Shown here: positions 5,989 to 7,874 of the stretch, piece after piece
Numbering within the stretch: the stretch's first letter is position 1
Layout: each line of letters begins with the position of its first letter
Source: STF1-107 sp964457935
GTDB taxonomy: Bacteria > Bacillota > Clostridia > Christensenellales > UBA1242
Length of the DNA stretch: 7,874 nucleotides
Reading direction: 5' to 3'
NCBI GenBank assembly: GCA_964457935.1
Contig: CAYWFC010000039.1
Location: 1 to 7,874, forward strand
Program-made: the position numbers and the translations under genes
Notes under the pieces: generated by a model
The model's input: the letters and a program-made list of their open reading frames with translations, nothing else
What the model was told of the DNA's origin: nothing
Database searches by the model: none

Positions 5989-6198
5989 CTATTTATCTAA
6001 ATTGTGTTTCTTCAAGAATTTATCTACACGACCACTGGTGTCTACTAATTTCTGTTGACCAGTAAAGAATGGGTGACATTTGTTGCACACGTCGATCTTG
6101 ATGCTGTCGCCAGCTTGGCAAGTTTTACCCTTAAAAGTCTCGCCACATGCGCACACAAAAGTAACTTCATGATAATTTGGATGTATATCTTTCTTCAT
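5989..6198 (-). CDS. rpmE: Ribosomal protein bL31, zinc-binding form
   Basis: 69 residues, normal for bL31, a small protein of the large ribosomal subunit that helps bridge the two subunits. It begins MKKDIHPNYHEV, a hallmark of the family. Cys16, Cys18, Cys38 and Cys41 (CAC and CNKC) form the zinc site that defines the C+ type, followed by HPFFTGQQKLVDTSGRVDKF. ATG at 6198 has GAGAGG six bases upstream. A perfect consensus promoter drives it with a leader of only about 15 bases, so there is no room for a structured regulatory leader. It heads the rpmE-prmC-prfA cluster. Confidence 0.98.
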   Translation of the reverse strand: MKKDIHPNYHEVTFVCACGETFKGKTCQAGDSIKIDVCNKCHPFFTGQQKLVDTSGRVDKFLKKHNLDK

Positions 6199-6220
6199 AT
6201 TTACCTCTCTAACGGGGTTG

Positions 6221-6249
6221 ATTATAATATATAAATATCATTCTGTCAA
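6221..6249 (-). promoter_or_regulatory. Perfect consensus sigma-A promoter of rpmE
   Basis: On the minus strand TTGACA (6249-6244), a 17-nt AT-rich spacer and TATAAT (6226-6221): all twelve consensus positions match and the spacing is optimal. The predicted start is near 6214. This strength fits a ribosomal protein gene. Confidence 0.93.
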
Positions 6250-6268
6250 CCGTTTTTTGATTTTTTAT

Positions 6269-6961
6269 TTAATTTTTCGCAAACTGCCCATTCATAAAGG
6301 TATGCAATTCACTCAAGTTAGTAGCATCTATCTCTAGCCATTCGCTCTGTATAGCCTGCACGTTGATCACTACATTGATTTTCTGACCATACTGTGCGTA
6401 CCCACTCATCTGCACTAGGCTAGTAGATACCTTCAGGTTAGTATTATCTTTGTCCATCAGCACCACACCATCGCTTGGTGTATTGTCCCCCAATGCCAAA
6501 GGCTTGCCTGCAGTATCGGTGAGATAATAATAATTAGTACCACTCACATTCGTAAATTTATACGTGCTAGTCTTGTACGAACTAAAGTATGTAGTCAGTG
6601 ATGCGTTTAATGCCGTCACGAAACTATCTATATCAGCGGTAACATCACTTGATTTTTCAAACTTTGCTTCCACTCTGAGATAACAATTCACACTCTCAGC
6701 AGTCTTGTTCACAGTGATGTTGTTCTTCAGCAATGGCTGTCCCGGCATCACATTGTCAGTGGCGAGCAATGGAAGCTCAAATGTCTCATTTTTGAGATCA
6801 TTTACCGTTATCTCCAGTTTGCCCATAGTGATAGTATTTTCACTAGAGGTCTTTTGGGTATAAAACCATGCAAAAGTGCCGACACCAAAAAAGCCTATGG
6901 CTACCAGTGCCATGACAGATATGACAACGACAATTTTTCTAAAAGTATTTTTAATGCCCAT
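6269..6961 (-). CDS. TasA-like secreted protein with SipW-type signal peptide
   Basis: 230 residues from ATG at 6961. GGTGGAA lies five bases before it, the same ribosome-site sequence as the larger paralogue. An in-frame ATG at 6988 has no ribosome site and lies inside an inverted repeat. A basic start (MGIKNTFRK) and a hydrophobic stretch at about 11-27 lead to GVGTFAWF ending at 33, as in SipW-cognate signal peptides. The mature part shares GKLEITV, MPGQPLL, YLRVE, GYAQYGQKINV and NVQAIQS with residues 40-195 of the 485-residue protein but lacks its C-terminal domain. By family it is probably exported and may form or join extracellular fibres like TasA/camelysin; that role is inferred. It has its own promoter, no clear terminator, and rpmE follows 70 bases later. 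Confidence 0.9.
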   Translation of the reverse strand: MGIKNTFRKIVVVISVMALVAIGFFGVGTFAWFYTQKTSSENTITMGKLEITVNDLKNETFELPLLATDNVMPGQPLLKNNITVNKTAESVNCYLRVEAKFEKSSDVTADIDSFVTALNASLTTYFSSYKTSTYKFTNVSGTNYYYLTDTAGKPLALGDNTPSDGVVLMDKDNTNLKVSTSLVQMSGYAQYGQKINVVINVQAIQSEWLEIDATNLSELHTFMNGQFAKN

Positions 6962-6973
6962 TGATTCCACCGC

Positions 6974-6996
6974 ACATAGTACTTCCATTACTATGT
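6974..6996. promoter_or_regulatory. Inverted repeat at the predicted transcript start (operator or 5' hairpin)
   Basis: ACATAGTA (6974-6981) and TACTATGT (6989-6996) are perfect 8-bp arms around a 7-nt loop. The predicted start from the promoter at 7006-7034 falls near 6999, so the repeat occupies about +3 to +25 and ends just before the ribosome site. It could be a repressor operator or a stabilising 5' hairpin of the mRNA. Confidence 0.7.
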
Positions 6997-7005
6997 TCAG
7001 AGAAC

Positions 7006-7034
7006 ATTATAGCAAATATTTTGTCGTATGGCAA
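7006..7034 (-). promoter_or_regulatory. Promoter of the 230-aa TasA-like gene
   Basis: On the minus strand TTGCCA (7034-7029), 17-nt spacer, TATAAT (7011-7006) with TGC before it (extended -10). Eleven of twelve consensus positions match, so it should be strong unless repressed. Confidence 0.88.
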
Positions 7035-7100
7035 ATGTTTTGGTATTATTTTTCTGATTTTTTTATACAATTTTTTTAGGATTTTTATCCGCAATATTTT

Positions 7101-7174
7101 GAGCGATTTATGACATATACGGGCGTAATATTTTCTTGAGTAATTTATGACATATATGAGTGCAAGATCTTCTT
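7101..7174. repeat. Diverged 37-bp tandem duplication of the murC 3' end
   Basis: Bases 7101-7137 and 7138-7174 match at 29 of 37 positions. On the minus strand the second block holds the last murC codons (KKILHSYMS, stop). The first, just past the stop, reads KKILRPYMS, stop, but is out of phase with murC because 37 is not a multiple of three. Three of the five codon differences are synonymous. A further fragment at about 7090-7100 (AAAATATTGCG on the minus strand) resembles the same part again. Confidence 0.8.
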
Positions 7175-7874
7175 CGCTATTTGCTCGATGTCACCTGCCC
7201 CGACGAAAACTATAATATCTGATGCGTCTGCATATTTTGATAATAATTTATCCAAATTTTTAGCATTTTTACAGAAAATACTCGATTTTTTATGTTTTTT
7301 TAGTGTTTTGTACAGATATTTTGCGCTATATCCGTCTTTTTTCGTTTCGCGCGCAGGGTACTCTTTATATATGATAGTCTCGTCAGGCATATCCAATACG
7401 CGCACAAAATCATCAAACAATAACTTAGTCCTAGAGTATGTATGTGGCTGAAAAATGCACACAATGCGTCTATTGTATTTATCTTTGACACTTTTGAGAA
7501 AACATTCTATCTCGGTCGGATGATGCGCATAGTCATTGATTACTATGTTGTCGTGATACTTACACATCACTTCGCATCTCCTACCCACAGGCGAAAAAGT
7601 TTTTAGCGCCTCGCGTATGATTTTCATAGGTACTTTCAATCTCCTGCACACATATATTGCCAGCATTGCGTTCTTGATATTGTGCTGACCATATGCGCGC
7701 ATTGCCATGTGATAAGGCTGAGATTTGACGACGCAATCAAATGTTTGATATTCATCTGTTATTTTTGCATTTTTGTATTTCAATACACTTTTTGACGCAT
7801 TTCCGACGAAATTTACATCATTTTTGCCCAAAAATTTAGTATTTTGATGAAAATATACTATTTTTTCATCGGAT
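7145..7874 (-). CDS. murC: UDP-N-acetylmuramate--L-alanine ligase, C-terminal part (runs off the right edge)
   Basis: 242 residues are visible, roughly the C-terminal half of a family that is usually 430-490 long. MurC adds L-alanine to UDP-N-acetylmuramic acid with ATP, the first peptide step of peptidoglycan synthesis, in the cytoplasm. The end of the central ATPase domain is seen as GQHNIKNAMLAIYVCRRL, then FSPVGRRCEV and the strongly conserved NDYAHHPTEI. The C-terminal ligase domain shows RRIVCIFQPHTYSRT, LFDDFVRVL and the late motif VGAGDIEQIAKKI. The frame is open to the last base, so the start lies outside; the TTG near 7831 is an internal Leu codon. No terminator with a T-tract follows it. 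The family call is firm, since the motifs separate it well from MurD, MurE and MurF. Confidence 0.95.
   Translation of the reverse strand, partial: SDEKIVYFHQNTKFLGKNDVNFVGNASKSVLKYKNAKITDEYQTFDCVVKSQPYHMAMRAYGQHNIKNAMLAIYVCRRLKVPMKIIREALKTFSPVGRRCEVMCKYHDNIVINDYAHHPTEIECFLKSVKDKYNRRIVCIFQPHTYSRTKLLFDDFVRVLDMPDETIIYKEYPARETKKDGYSAKYLYKTLKKHKKSSIFCKNAKNLDKLLSKYADASDIIVFVGAGDIEQIAKKILHSYMS

Noticed and set aside
6962..6988. ATG at 6988 as start of the TasA-like protein
   Set aside because: It lies in the loop of an inverted repeat without a ribosome site, whereas ATG at 6961 has GGTGGAA at good spacing and begins a typical signal peptide.
7829..7831. Start codon of murC at 7831
   Set aside because: The triplet is TTG, the frame stays open to the window edge, and the MurC family extends far upstream of this point.

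Overview
The window looks like chromosomal DNA from a low-GC, Gram-positive-type bacterium (Bacillota, probably an uncultured Clostridia-like lineage). The evidence is sigma-A-type promoters that repeatedly carry an extended -10 TGN, strong purine-rich ribosome sites, rpmE-prmC-prfA in that order (known to me from clostridia), a murC gene, and two secreted proteins with SipW/TasA-type signal peptides. The genus cannot be named from the sequence. No RNA genes, IS elements or CRISPR arrays are visible.

Layout, mostly on the minus strand, read right to left. The 3' half of murC runs off the right edge (7145-7874); a diverged second copy of its last codons sits just downstream. Next comes a 230-residue TasA-like secreted protein (6269-6961) with its own promoter and an 8-bp inverted repeat at the predicted start of the transcript. 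Then a perfect consensus promoter drives rpmE (ribosomal protein bL31), followed by a terminator-like hairpin, prmC (release factor methyltransferase) and prfA (release factor 1). The last two are 2 bp apart and probably translationally coupled. A long hairpin terminator ends this translation block. Its 3' arm also contains the probable -35 of the next gene, an unrecognised 510-residue protein with a lysine/alanine repeat tract (2396-3928) that appears to be nearly leaderless. A bidirectional terminator separates it from a convergent plus-strand gene for an unrecognised 144-residue protein (1768-2202). Divergent from that gene is a second, larger secreted protein of 485 residues (74-1531), reaching almost to the left edge.

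The most interesting locus is that 485-residue protein. Its N-terminal half is a paralogue of the 230-residue TasA-like protein, and its C-terminal half resembles a DUF6273/C-type-lectin-like domain. Two features suggest a variable surface protein. (1) A run of ten G lies exactly between its predicted -35 and -10 elements, the classic arrangement for slipped-strand phase variation of transcription. (2) The last 40 or so codons look like the variable region of a diversity-generating retroelement (DGR) target: a WLRSP...GVAPAL frame around a stretch made almost only of NNY codons, then a GC-rich segment and a perfect 11-bp palindrome at the stop codon. The template repeat and reverse transcriptase would be expected beyond the left edge and are not in the window, so the DGR reading is inference.
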